NCBI GenBank assembly: GCA_027118455.1
Contig: JAJAYZ010000013.1
Location: 1 to 38,049 of the forward strand
Direction: 5' to 3'
DNA: 38,049 nt
DNA from: Actinomycetes bacterium
GTDB lineage: Bacteria > Actinomycetota > Actinomycetes > JAHEKZ01
Below are positions 8,362 to 16,940 of this stretch, piece by piece. Under the pieces are notes generated by a model that worked only from the letters and a program-made list of their open reading frames with translations, searched no databases and was not told where the DNA came from. The translations under genes and the position numbers were made by a program. The first letter of the stretch is position 1. Every line of letters starts with the position of its first letter.

Positions 8362-10058
8362 GAGCGCCGCTGGTGGTCGACGTCTTCTTGCCACCGGTTG
8401 GTGATCGGCAGTCTGCGGTCGCGGCCAAACGCCTTGAGCGAGATCTTCGGGCCGGGCGGATACTGGCGGCGCTTGTACTCAGCCCGGTCGGTGAGCGTGA
8501 CCACTCGCTCGACAAGGGCAGGGTCAAAGCCGGCCGCAATGAGGTCAGATGCACCATGGTCCTGCTCGACGTAGTCGTCGAGGACGTCGTCCAGCATGGC
8601 GTAGTCCGGAAGCGAGTCAGTGTCGAACTGCCCAGGGCGAAGCTCTGCTGACGGCGGTTTGTCGATGCTGTTCGGCGGGATGGGAGGCACCTGGCCGGCT
8701 ATCTGCGCCGAACTGTTGCGCCACCTCGAGAGTGCCCACACCAGCGTCTTCGGAACGTCTTTCAGCGGGGCGTAGGCGCCGACCGCGTCGCCGTACAGCG
8801 TCGAGTACCCGACCGAGAGCTCGCTCTTGTTTCCGGTGGCCAGCACGAGTTGACCCTCTTGGTTCGAGATGCCCATCAATGTCGTTCCGCGGACGCGTGC
8901 CTGCAGGTTCTCCTCGGCGAGGCCGGTGAGGTGGATCTGAGCCAGGTAGGCGTCGACCATAGGAGCGATGGGAACTTCGCGGAGGGGGAGTCCAGTGCGG
9001 GCCGCCAAGTCCGCAGCGTCATCTCGTGAGTGCTGAGACGAGTAGGCGCTCGGCATGCCAACGCCGAACACATGCTCGCAGCCGAGCGCATCGACGGCGA
9101 TCGCGGCGGTGAGTGCAGAGTCGATGCCTCCGGACAGCCCGATCAGTACGGTGCTGAAGCCGTTCTTGTGCACGTAGTCGCGAAGACCACACACCAACGC
9201 CTGGTAAACCTCCTCGATGTCTTCCAACCTCGCGGTGATCGAGGGCTGCGCGGTCGGTTCTGCAGGGAGATCGACGTAGACGATAGCAGCGGAGAACTGG
9301 GGGCCCCGCGCGAGGACCTGGCCCTCTTGATCGACCACCAGGGAGTCGCCGTCGAAGACCAGCTCGTCCTGGCTGCCGACCATGTTGACGTAAGCGAGCG
9401 GCATCCCCGCCTCACGAGCCCGCCGGCGACAGAGAGCGAGACGGGTGTCGTCCTTGTTCCGTTCGTAGGGGGATCCGTTGATGACCACCAACAGCTCAGC
9501 CTCGGACTCACGGGCCCAAACCACCGGGCCGCCGTCCTGCCAGAGGTCCTCGCAGATGGACAGCGCCACTCGGTGTCCGTCTACCTCAACCGTGCAACCC
9601 CGGGTTCCTGGTACGAAGTACCGGCACTCGTCGAAGACTCCGTAGTTGGGCAAGTGGTGTTTGGCGTAGCGCGCTACGACTACTCCGGACCGAAGTGCGG
9701 CAGCCGCATTCTGCGGTGAGTGGCGGGGACGGCCAGGGCGGTCGGATCCGTCGACGTCAGTGTCGAGGTAGCCGACGATCACCATGGTCTCGGCCAGTCC
9801 GGCCGCCTCAAGACGAACGGCGAGGGCGGCGAGCGTCTGCTGGGAGGCCTCGATGAATGACTTCCGGAGCGCGAGGTCCTCGACGGGGTACCCCGTGAGG
9901 AACATCTCCGGGAAGACGACCAGGCGGGCGCCGGCCTCGGCCGCCTCTTGCGTGCGGGTGAGCACCAACTCGGCGTTGCCGGCGATATCACCGACGGTGG
10001 CGTTCTCCTGGACCAGTGCGATGCGCCACGGACGCGATAGGTTCTGGTCGGAGGCCAC
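8358..10058 (-). CDS. nadE: Glutamine-dependent NAD+ synthetase
   Basis: A 566-residue two-domain enzyme that amidates nicotinic acid adenine dinucleotide using glutamine and ATP, the last step of NAD+ synthesis. The N-terminal nitrilase-type glutaminase carries the triad Glu51 (FPEMFLTGYP), Lys133 (YAKHHLPNYGVFDE) and Cys169 (SICEDLW). The C-terminal synthetase domain has the ATP PP-loop SGGIDSA at about 309-315 and LATGNKSELSVGY. The GTG at 10058 has TAGGGT six bases upstream and no strong ribosome binding site, consistent with leaderless translation. It heads the trehalose operon and is divergent from SURF1. Why NAD+ synthesis is co-transcribed with trehalose genes is unclear. Confidence 0.94.
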   Translation of the reverse strand: MASDQNLSRPWRIALVQENATVGDIAGNAELVLTRTQEAAEAGARLVVFPEMFLTGYPVEDLALRKSFIEASQQTLAALAVRLEAAGLAETMVIVGYLDTDVDGSDRPGRPRHSPQNAAAALRSGVVVARYAKHHLPNYGVFDECRYFVPGTRGCTVEVDGHRVALSICEDLWQDGGPVVWARESEAELLVVINGSPYERNKDDTRLALCRRRAREAGMPLAYVNMVGSQDELVFDGDSLVVDQEGQVLARGPQFSAAIVYVDLPAEPTAQPSITARLEDIEEVYQALVCGLRDYVHKNGFSTVLIGLSGGIDSALTAAIAVDALGCEHVFGVGMPSAYSSQHSRDDAADLAARTGLPLREVPIAPMVDAYLAQIHLTGLAEENLQARVRGTTLMGISNQEGQLVLATGNKSELSVGYSTLYGDAVGAYAPLKDVPKTLVWALSRWRNSSAQIAGQVPPIPPNSIDKPPSAELRPGQFDTDSLPDYAMLDDVLDDYVEQDHGASDLIAAGFDPALVERVVTLTDRAEYKRRQYPPGPKISLKAFGRDRRLPITNRWQEDVDHQRRS

Positions 10059-10106
10059 GAGACCACCCTAGCCACGAGCCGGAGAGCCTCGGGATACCGT
10101 CGCAGG
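10059..10106. promoter_or_regulatory. Divergent leaderless promoters of nadE and SURF1
   Basis: On the minus strand TAGGGT (10065-10070) lies exactly six bases before the nadE GTG. On the plus strand TACCGT (10095-10100) lies exactly six bases before the SURF1 GTG. Both fit a -10 box placed so that transcription starts at or next to the start codon. No clear -35 box is seen. Confidence 0.45.
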
Positions 10107-10898
10107 GTGCTTCGCATGCTGCTCACCCCGCGCTGGGTCGGGCGGTTTGCGTTGTTGCTGGTGGTCGTGGCCGTCTGCGCCTGGCTTGGTTCGTGGCTGT
10201 GGGGTCGGGCGTGGGGCGAGACCGTGAGAGCACCATTGGCGAGCGTCGCTGCGTTCACCGACGTCCACCAGCCGGGGGTGTCGGTGGACCAGGCGGAGGT
10301 GGGCCGCCGAGTCACGTTGAGCGGCTCGTTCGTCCCCGACCAGGAGCTGCTGGTGGTCGACCGACAGCAGTCCGACCGCTTGGGTGTGTGGGTGCTGACG
10401 GCGTTCGAGGTCGAAGGCGCCGATGGTGCGGTGGTTCCGGTGGTGCGCGGTTGGGTGCCTTCGGGGGAGTCCGTGCCCCCGCCTCCCAAGGGACGGGTGG
10501 CCATCGCCGGTTGGTTGGAGCCGACGGAGTCCGATGCGCTAAGGAAACGTGGCCGTGATCCGCTGCCCGATGGCCAGGTCGAGATCGTGTCCAGCGCTGA
10601 GCTGCTTTCGCTGTGGCAGCCACCGCTCTACCAAGGGTTCGTGATCCAGCAACAGCCCCAACCGGAGTCACCGCTCGTGGGAGTGTCGCCTCCGTCGCTG
10701 ACCGTGGAGCAACCAGTGGACTGGCAGAACGCCGCCTACGGCATCCAATGGTGGCTGTTCGGCTTGTTTGCGATCTTCTGGTTCGTGCGCATGGTCCGAG
10801 TGGAGCGTGAGGACCTCGCAGCGGAGCCCGATGTGCCCGACCCCGGTTCCCTTGACACCATGGAGGCTCCGGATGAGTACGGATCCTCGAAGGGTTAG
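10107..10898 (+). CDS. SURF1 family cytochrome c oxidase assembly protein
   Basis: A 263-residue membrane protein with one transmembrane helix near each end (about residues 12-32 and 210-230) and a loop domain between them, the SURF1 topology. Typical signatures are LLTPRWVGRFALL at the start, RVTLSGSFVPDQELLVVDR, a VVPVVRGWVPSG strand, and the late NAAYGIQWWLFGLFAIFWFVR. SURF1 proteins help insert heme a into cytochrome aa3 oxidase. GTG 10107 is preferred over ATG 10116 because of the -10-like TACCGT six bases upstream and because the residues LRMLLTPRW fit family starts. The last 35 residues are acidic and likely cytoplasmic. DUF3817 follows after three bases. Confidence 0.85.
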   Translation: MLRMLLTPRWVGRFALLLVVVAVCAWLGSWLWGRAWGETVRAPLASVAAFTDVHQPGVSVDQAEVGRRVTLSGSFVPDQELLVVDRQQSDRLGVWVLTAFEVEGADGAVVPVVRGWVPSGESVPPPPKGRVAIAGWLEPTESDALRKRGRDPLPDGQVEIVSSAELLSLWQPPLYQGFVIQQQPQPESPLVGVSPPSLTVEQPVDWQNAAYGIQWWLFGLFAIFWFVRMVRVEREDLAAEPDVPDPGSLDTMEAPDEYGSSKG

Positions 10899-10901
10899 GG
10901 A

Positions 10902-11243
10902 ATGACGAATAGCACCGCAGCCGAGAAGGCCAAGGCCACCAGGTCCGCACTCACGCGGTATCGGGTCATGGCGTGGGCAGCGGGTATCGGGCTTCTCTTG
11001 CTGTGCGCCAACATGTTCCTGCGCTATGTCCTCGACGTAGAAACGGTCCTTGACCTTGTGCCGCGGGTCCACGGATTCGTCTACATGGGCTACCTCGTCA
11101 CTGTCTTTGACCTTTCCTTCCGGATGAAGTGGTCGCTGAGCAAGGGCGTCCTGGTTTGCCTGGCCGGCACCGTGCCGTTCCTGTCCTTCGTCGCCGAGCA
11201 CCGGATCACCCGCCAGACCCGCGAGGCGTTGGCCGCGTCGTAA
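10902..11243 (+). CDS. DUF3817 family membrane protein
   Basis: A 113-residue protein with three hydrophobic helices (about 22-40, 55-72 and 82-97) and the family pattern RVMAWAAGIGLLLL, RVHGFVYMGYLVTVFDLS and AGTVPFLSFVAEHR. DUF3817 proteins are small actinobacterial membrane proteins of unknown function, often next to SURF1. AGGGA just before ATG 10902 lies in the end of SURF1, so the two are probably co-transcribed. A role with the respiratory oxidase is only suggested by position. Confidence 0.8.
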   Translation: MTNSTAAEKAKATRSALTRYRVMAWAAGIGLLLLCANMFLRYVLDVETVLDLVPRVHGFVYMGYLVTVFDLSFRMKWSLSKGVLVCLAGTVPFLSFVAEHRITRQTREALAAS

Positions 11244-11277
11244 CGTCGGTGAAACACGACGACGACACCATGGGCAG

Positions 11278-12612
11278 ATGGACAAACAGCAGGAGTTCGT
11301 GCTCCGCACCACCGAAGAGCGCGACATTCGCTTCATCCGGCTCTGGTTCACCGATGTTCTCGGCTATCTGAAGTCCGTCGCTGTTGCGCCGGCTGAACTG
11401 GAAGCGGCCTTTGCTGAGGGCATCGGGTTTGACGGTTCGGCGATCGAGGGGTTCGCCCGCGTCTCTGAGTCGGACATGCTGGTCAAGCCAGACCCTACGT
11501 CGTTCACCGTTCTGCCTTGGCGCGGTGAGCCGGGGGTGGCCCGGATGTTCTGCGACATCTTGATGCCGGACGGCTCGCCGTCCTTCGCCGACCCGCGCTA
11601 CGTACTCAAACGCGCCTTGGGTCGTGCGGCCGACATGGGGTTCACCTTCTACACCCATCCCGAGATTGAGTTCTTCCTCTTCACCGAGCTTCCCGAACCA
11701 GGGCGCCGGCCGGTGCCCATCGACAACGGCGGCTACTTCGACCACACACCGACCTCAGTTGGTCAGGACTTTCGTCGGGACGCCATCACCATGCTCGAAG
11801 CCATGGGTATCTCGGTGGAGTTCAGCCATCACGAAGGCGCCCCGGGTCAGCAGGAAATCGACCTGCGGTATGCGGATGCGCTCAGCACAGCTGACAACCT
11901 CATGACGTTCCGGACGGTTATCAAGGAGGTCGCCCTGTCCCAGGGGCTCTACGCCTCCTTCATGCCCAAGCCTTTGGCCGAACACCCCGGCTCTGGCATG
12001 CATACCCATCTGTCGCTCTTCGAAGGCGACCGAAACGCCTTCTTCGAACCCGGAGCCGACTACCAGCTCTCAAAGGTCGGCCGTTCCTTCATCGCCGGCC
12101 TCTTGCGTCATGCGCCCGAGATCACCGCCGTCACCAACCAGTGGGTCAACTCCTACAAACGCCTCTACGGCGGCGGAGAAGCACCGGCATATGTCTGTTG
12201 GGGACACAACAACCGGTCAGCCATGGTGCGAGTTCCAATGTACAAACCACAGAAGGGCCAGAGTACGCGTATCGAGGTGCGCACTCTGGACCCCGCCTGC
12301 AATCCCTACCTCGCCTTCGCGGTACTGCTCGCTGCCGGGTTGAGGGGCATCGAAGAGGGTTATGAGCTGCCACCCGGTGCCGAGGACGACGTCTGGTTGC
12401 TGACCGAGGCTGAGCGCCGAGCGATGGGCATCGACCCCTTGCCGCAGAACCTCGCTGAAGCGATCGCGGTGATGGAGCGCAGTGAGCTGGTAGCGGAGAC
12501 TCTCGGCGAGCAGGTCTTCGACTTCTTCTTGCGCAACAAGAGGGCGGAGTGGGAGGAGTACCGCAATGAGGTGACCGCCTTCGAGCTTGAGCGATACCTG
12601 CCTGCGCTGTAG
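11278..12612 (+). CDS. glnA2: Glutamine synthetase-like ligase, GlnA2 type
   Basis: A 444-residue GSI-fold ligase. Seen are the beta-grasp segment FTDVLGYLKSVAV, GFDGSAIEGFARVSESDM, the metal-binding THPEIEFFLF, HHEGAPGQQEIDLRY, GSGMHTHLSLF, and NRSAMVRVP. The C-terminal text GAEDDVWLLTEAERRAMG and SELVAETLGEQVFDFFLRNKR match the GlnA2 group rather than the main GlnA1, and the usual adenylylation motif NLYDLPP is not kept (GYELPPGAED instead). In Streptomyces the GlnA2 and GlnA3 paralogues have been reported to glutamylate polyamines, so a ligase for amines is a real alternative to glutamine synthesis. A CACCAT hexamer sits six bases before the ATG. It directly precedes glnE, as in mycobacteria (opposite order of strand). 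Confidence 0.88.
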   Translation: MDKQQEFVLRTTEERDIRFIRLWFTDVLGYLKSVAVAPAELEAAFAEGIGFDGSAIEGFARVSESDMLVKPDPTSFTVLPWRGEPGVARMFCDILMPDGSPSFADPRYVLKRALGRAADMGFTFYTHPEIEFFLFTELPEPGRRPVPIDNGGYFDHTPTSVGQDFRRDAITMLEAMGISVEFSHHEGAPGQQEIDLRYADALSTADNLMTFRTVIKEVALSQGLYASFMPKPLAEHPGSGMHTHLSLFEGDRNAFFEPGADYQLSKVGRSFIAGLLRHAPEITAVTNQWVNSYKRLYGGGEAPAYVCWGHNNRSAMVRVPMYKPQKGQSTRIEVRTLDPACNPYLAFAVLLAAGLRGIEEGYELPPGAEDDVWLLTEAERRAMGIDPLPQNLAEAIAVMERSELVAETLGEQVFDFFLRNKRAEWEEYRNEVTAFELERYLPAL

Positions 12613-12642
12613 CGCGGCTCTTTCGTCGCTACGGTGACCCTT

Positions 12643-15633
12643 GTGGGGAGCAGACGCAGTCAGACAACTCCCGGGCAACTCTCCCGGTTGGGCTTCGTCA
12701 GCGCCGAAGCGGCCCGCGTGGCGCTAGACCGGCTTGCCGAACGAGGACTCAAACCGTCCGATGTCTTGCTCACGCAAGTCGGAAGGGTGGCCGACCCCGA
12801 CGGCGCTTTGGCCGGCTTGGCGCGAGTGCTCGAGATGTCCGACGACGCTCCCGGGCTGCTCGATACTTTCGCTGTTGTCCCCGAGTACGCCGAGCGAGTA
12901 CTCGCGGTGTTGGGGGCGAGCACTGCTCTGGCCGACCACCTAGCGCGCCGACCCGCCGACTGCGAGATCCTCAACGATCCCGAGCTGGAAGTGACCCGCC
13001 CCACCGCTGAGGCGATGCGAGTGGCGATGCTGGCCGCCGTAGGGGCCGACCCGAGCAGCCGTTCGCCGAGCGCCACGCTCGAGGGTCCGATGGCGCTCGA
13101 TGCGATGCGTGTTGAGTACCGCAGACTCCTGTTGCGCGTCGCGGCACGAGACCTCACCACCTCGCCGGATGTCTCGGACATCGCTGCTGAGCTCGCTGAT
13201 CTCGCCGCTGCTGCACTTGAAGCCGCCACCGCAGTGGCGCGTGCTGAACTTGGCCCGGATGCCGCACGAGTTCTGTTCGCCATCATCGCCATGGGCAAGT
13301 GCGGTGGACGTGAACTCAACTATGTGAGCGACGTCGACGTGATCTACGTCGTCGAGCCTGGGCCTGAGGTTGACGAAGAGAGTGCGACTCGGATCGGTAA
13401 TCGCCTCGCAGCATCGGTAGTACGCGCTTGTTCCACAGTGACCTCAGAGGGTTCGTTATGGGAGGTGGACGCGGGGCTTCGGCCTGAGGGAAAGTCTGGC
13501 TCGCTCACCCGAACTCTGGCCAGCCATGTGGCGTACTACCGACGCTGGGCCAAGACGTGGGAGTTCCAGGCGTTGCTCAAGGCCAGACCGGTCGCCGGGG
13601 ACCTCGAGCTCGGTCAGCAATACCTGGACGCCATCAGGCCGTTGGTGTGGGAGGCGTCCGGCCGGGAGGGGTTCGTCGCTGACGTGCAAAAGATGCGGCG
13701 GAGGGTCGAGGCTCACATACCTGCCAGTGAGGTCGACCGCCAGCTCAAGCTCGGGCCAGGGGGTCTGCGTGACATCGAGTTCTCCGTGCAGCTCCTCCAG
13801 CTGGTCCACGGTCGTAGTGACGACACTCTGCGCAGCAGCAACACGCTTCGAGCTCTCGACGCGTTGGCAGCTGGCGGGTACGTCGGCCGCGATGATGCCG
13901 CGTCACTCAGTGATGCCTACCGCTTCCTGCGAACGCTCGAGCACCGTCTGCAACTCCGCCGTCTTCGACGCACGCATCTGATGCCGACCGACCCCGCGGC
14001 GCTGCGCGTACTCGGGCGTTCGATTGGATACACCCGCGAGCCGGTCGATGAGCTCACCGAGCAGTGGCGCCGCCATGCGCGTGAGGTGCGACGACTTCAC
14101 GAGAAGCTCTTCTACCGTCCGCTCCTGCAAGCGGTAGCAAGGCTCGACGCAGGCGAGTCGCGATTGACGCCGGAAGCTGCGCAGGCGCGGATGGAGGCGT
14201 TGGGATACGCGAACCCGAAAGGTGCACTGCGCCACTTGGAGGCCCTGACGTCCGGCGTCAGCAGGCGGGCAGCCATCCAACGGACGCTGCTTCCGGTCAT
14301 GCTCGGATGGTTTGCCGACGCCCCAGAGCCTGATGCTGGACTGCTTGGTTTCCGCCGGGTCAGTGAAGCCTTGGGAAGCACCCATTGGTATCTCGCACTG
14401 CTGCGAGACGCCGGAGCTACCGCCGAGCGCCTCGCCCGTATTCTTGCGACCAGCAGATTCGCAACCGACCTACTGCTTCGGGCACCTGATGCGGTGGCGT
14501 TGCTTGCGGCCGAAGATGCGCGCCGCCCGCGCACCACCGACGAGCTCCTGGGCGAGATGCGCGCGACCACCGGGCGGGCTGAGTCAGCGGAGTCGGCCGC
14601 AGGAGTGGTGCGTGCGATTCGGCGTCGCGAGCTCTTCCGGATCACCGCGGCCGAGGTTCTAGGCGCAGTGGGTCCGGCCGAGTCTGGCCCAGCACTGACG
14701 GCGGTTGCCGAAGCGGCCCTGTCCGCTGTTCTGGAAGTCGTGACAAAGGGTGCCTTCGGTGACGGCAGCGCACCCACCCGATTCGCGGTCATCGGGATGG
14801 GGCGGTTCGGCGGTCGCGAGCTCGGTCTCGGCAGCGATCTCGACGTTCTCTTCGTTCACGACCCCCTTCCGGGGGCGGATGAGGAGGAGGCCTCACGCCA
14901 TGCACTTCTGTTGGCCACCGAGCTGCGTCGGCTGCTCACTTTGCCGGCGCCGGACCCCCCGATGCTGCTGGATGCCGACCTGCGACCGGAGGGTCGCAGC
15001 GGCGCACTGGTGCGGACCGTCGCCTCCTATCGTGCCTATTACGAACGCTGGTCGTTGACGTGGGAGAGCCAGGCGCTTCTTCGCGCGCAGCCGATGGCCG
15101 GTGACGAGTCAGTAGGAAAGGCCTTCACCGCTCTGATCGACAGACTCCGATGGCCCCAAGGAGGGCTGCCGCCTTCGGCGGTCACTGAGATTCGGCGAGT
15201 CAAAGCACGGGTGGAGTCGGAGCGTCTGCCACGTGGTGCCGATCCGGCCTTGCACACCAAGCTCGGCCCAGGAGGTTTGGCCGATGTCGAGTGGACGGTT
15301 CAACTCCTGCAGATGGAGCACGCGGCAGTGGTCGAGTCGTTGCGGACCACCAGCACCTTGGCTGCTTTGTCAGCTGCGCAAAAGGGGGGCCTGCTCACCG
15401 ACGAAGATGCCGAGGTGCTGCGCGCGGCGTGGCTGCTGGCGACTCACATCCGGGACGCCATCATGGTGGCAAAGGGACGACCGTCCGACAGTGTTCCCCA
15501 TGACACCGGGGATCTGGCTCTTGTGGCAGGTGTCATGGGGTACGAACCTGGCCGGTCCGGCGAGCTCGTGGAGGACTACCGCAGGTTCTCCCGACGGGCC
15601 AGGGCCGTCGTGGAGAAGGTGTTCTACACGTGA
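12643..15633 (+). CDS. glnE: Bifunctional glutamine synthetase adenylyltransferase/deadenylase
   Basis: A protein of about 996 residues that adenylylates and deadenylylates glutamine synthetase in response to nitrogen status. Two nucleotidyltransferase domains are visible: GGRELNYVSDVDVIYV (around residue 222) and GGRELGLGSDLDVLFVHD (around 725). Each is followed by an RPEG(K/R)SG loop and the segment LGPGGL(R/A)D(I/V)E. This double architecture is unique to GlnE. The start is debatable: GTG 12634 gives three more residues, but TACGGT (12630-12635) would be a -10 box seven bases before GTG 12643, as at other genes here, so the latter is chosen. It follows glnA2 closely; the main glnA1 substrate is not in the window. 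Confidence 0.94.
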   Translation: MGSRRSQTTPGQLSRLGFVSAEAARVALDRLAERGLKPSDVLLTQVGRVADPDGALAGLARVLEMSDDAPGLLDTFAVVPEYAERVLAVLGASTALADHLARRPADCEILNDPELEVTRPTAEAMRVAMLAAVGADPSSRSPSATLEGPMALDAMRVEYRRLLLRVAARDLTTSPDVSDIAAELADLAAAALEAATAVARAELGPDAARVLFAIIAMGKCGGRELNYVSDVDVIYVVEPGPEVDEESATRIGNRLAASVVRACSTVTSEGSLWEVDAGLRPEGKSGSLTRTLASHVAYYRRWAKTWEFQALLKARPVAGDLELGQQYLDAIRPLVWEASGREGFVADVQKMRRRVEAHIPASEVDRQLKLGPGGLRDIEFSVQLLQLVHGRSDDTLRSSNTLRALDALAAGGYVGRDDAASLSDAYRFLRTLEHRLQLRRLRRTHLMPTDPAALRVLGRSIGYTREPVDELTEQWRRHAREVRRLHEKLFYRPLLQAVARLDAGESRLTPEAAQARMEALGYANPKGALRHLEALTSGVSRRAAIQRTLLPVMLGWFADAPEPDAGLLGFRRVSEALGSTHWYLALLRDAGATAERLARILATSRFATDLLLRAPDAVALLAAEDARRPRTTDELLGEMRATTGRAESAESAAGVVRAIRRRELFRITAAEVLGAVGPAESGPALTAVAEAALSAVLEVVTKGAFGDGSAPTRFAVIGMGRFGGRELGLGSDLDVLFVHDPLPGADEEEASRHALLLATELRRLLTLPAPDPPMLLDADLRPEGRSGALVRTVASYRAYYERWSLTWESQALLRAQPMAGDESVGKAFTALIDRLRWPQGGLPPSAVTEIRRVKARVESERLPRGADPALHTKLGPGGLADVEWTVQLLQMEHAAVVESLRTTSTLAALSAAQKGGLLTDEDAEVLRAAWLLATHIRDAIMVAKGRPSDSVPHDTGDLALVAGVMGYEPGRSGELVEDYRRFSRRARAVVEKVFYT

Positions 15634-16901
15634 CAGACCAGCTCACCTCGGGGGCCGCGCAGTACCGCGCGGTCCTCGGTAACACTGAGCTGGTGGCCCT
15701 CCTGGCTGCTCGGCTGCTGTCAGGGATCGGGGACCAGCTCGCCCGCGTCGTACTAGCTCTCTACGTGCTCGATCGCAGCGATGGGAATGCCTTGTTGGCG
15801 GCGTCGGTGCTCGCTGTCTCATACGTCCCCAGCACCTTTGGGTTTGCCTTCCTCGGATCCCTCGCTGACCGCTTTCCTCGTCGCTCAGTCATGCTGTGGG
15901 CTGACCTTGCGCGTGCCCTAATCGTCACGGTGTTGGCGATCGCGGTCTCACGGGACGCCAACTTCGCGGCTGTGCTGTTGTTGCTGGCGGCTGAGACCTT
16001 CAGCGCTCCTGCGCTATCAGCTCGCTCGTCGTTGCTCCCTGACGCTGCGCGATCACCAGTCGAGTACCAGGCCGTCGTTGGACTGGGCACCACCTTCGAA
16101 CAAGCGGTGCAGGTGCTCGGTTTCATTCTTGCCGGCGTGGCACTGGGCCTGACCAGCGCCGGGTGGGTGCTGCTGTTCAACGCGCTGACGTTCTTGATCT
16201 CCTACCTGATCGTGCTGGCGTTCGTCGCGCCGCGTCCAGCGGCTGCCGCCGCAGGCACGAGCGCCGGCCGCCTGCTGCGGGACGCCAAGTCGGGCCTACG
16301 CAGCATCGTTGCTGCCAGAGCGATTCGTGGTGTCGTCTTCCTGCTCTGGGGATCGGCTGCCCTTCTGGTTGCCACGGATGCTGTCGCACTTCCGTACGCC
16401 ACTGAGGCTGGAGCGCCGCCATGGGCCGCGACGGTGCTTTTGGCAGCGACTCCTGCTGGGGCTGCCGTTGGTGCCCTGTTCGTTGCCCGGTTGCCGATGC
16501 AGCGGCAGTTGCGCCTGATCTTCCCGCTGGCGCTCGCCTCGATGGTGCCGCTGCTGGCAACGGCGACTGAGCCCCCTGTCTCGGTCGCGGTCGTGCTGTG
16601 GTCGATCAACGGGCTGTTTCAGGGGTACGTGGTAACCCTAATGGCGCTGTCGATGCAGCTCACTCCCGAGCACCGCCGTGGGCGGGTCTTCGGTGTGGCT
16701 GGAGCCGGGTTCAACGGAATGGCGATTGTCGGCCTGGTCGGCCTCGGGGCGGTGGCCGAGCGCACATCGCCAGCTGCTGCCGTTGTGCTTGCCGGCGCTG
16801 TGGGCATGTCCATCGTGGTCGTCGCGGCGTGGATCTGGCCGCACCGGGAGGTACGCTCTGCGGTTCGCACCGCGTTTGGTGCGCCGCCTCGTCGCTCCTG
16901 A
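15630..16901 (+). CDS. MFS transporter, 12-TM, MFS_3/EntS-like
   Basis: A 423-residue integral membrane protein with about 12 hydrophobic helices. The first helix pair contains LLAARLLSGIGDQLARVVLALYV and motif A appears as GSLADRFPRRSVM, the pattern of the MFS_3 branch that includes enterobactin-type exporters. NALTFLISYLIV and LTPEHRRGRVFGV (second-half motif A) agree. The substrate cannot be predicted. The GTG start overlaps the glnE stop (GTGA), so it is probably translated with glnE, though no functional link is known. Confidence 0.8.
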   Translation: MTDQLTSGAAQYRAVLGNTELVALLAARLLSGIGDQLARVVLALYVLDRSDGNALLAASVLAVSYVPSTFGFAFLGSLADRFPRRSVMLWADLARALIVTVLAIAVSRDANFAAVLLLLAAETFSAPALSARSSLLPDAARSPVEYQAVVGLGTTFEQAVQVLGFILAGVALGLTSAGWVLLFNALTFLISYLIVLAFVAPRPAAAAAGTSAGRLLRDAKSGLRSIVAARAIRGVVFLLWGSAALLVATDAVALPYATEAGAPPWAATVLLAATPAGAAVGALFVARLPMQRQLRLIFPLALASMVPLLATATEPPVSVAVVLWSINGLFQGYVVTLMALSMQLTPEHRRGRVFGVAGAGFNGMAIVGLVGLGAVAERTSPAAAVVLAGAVGMSIVVVAAWIWPHREVRSAVRTAFGAPPRRS

Positions 16902-16940
16902 CGGGGACAGCAGAGTACGGGTAACACCACGGAGGGGCTC

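Noticed and set aside
12660..13319. 219-codon minus-strand open frame opposite glnE
   Set aside because: Antisense to the first nucleotidyltransferase region of glnE; Ser/Ala/Arg-rich without any domain.
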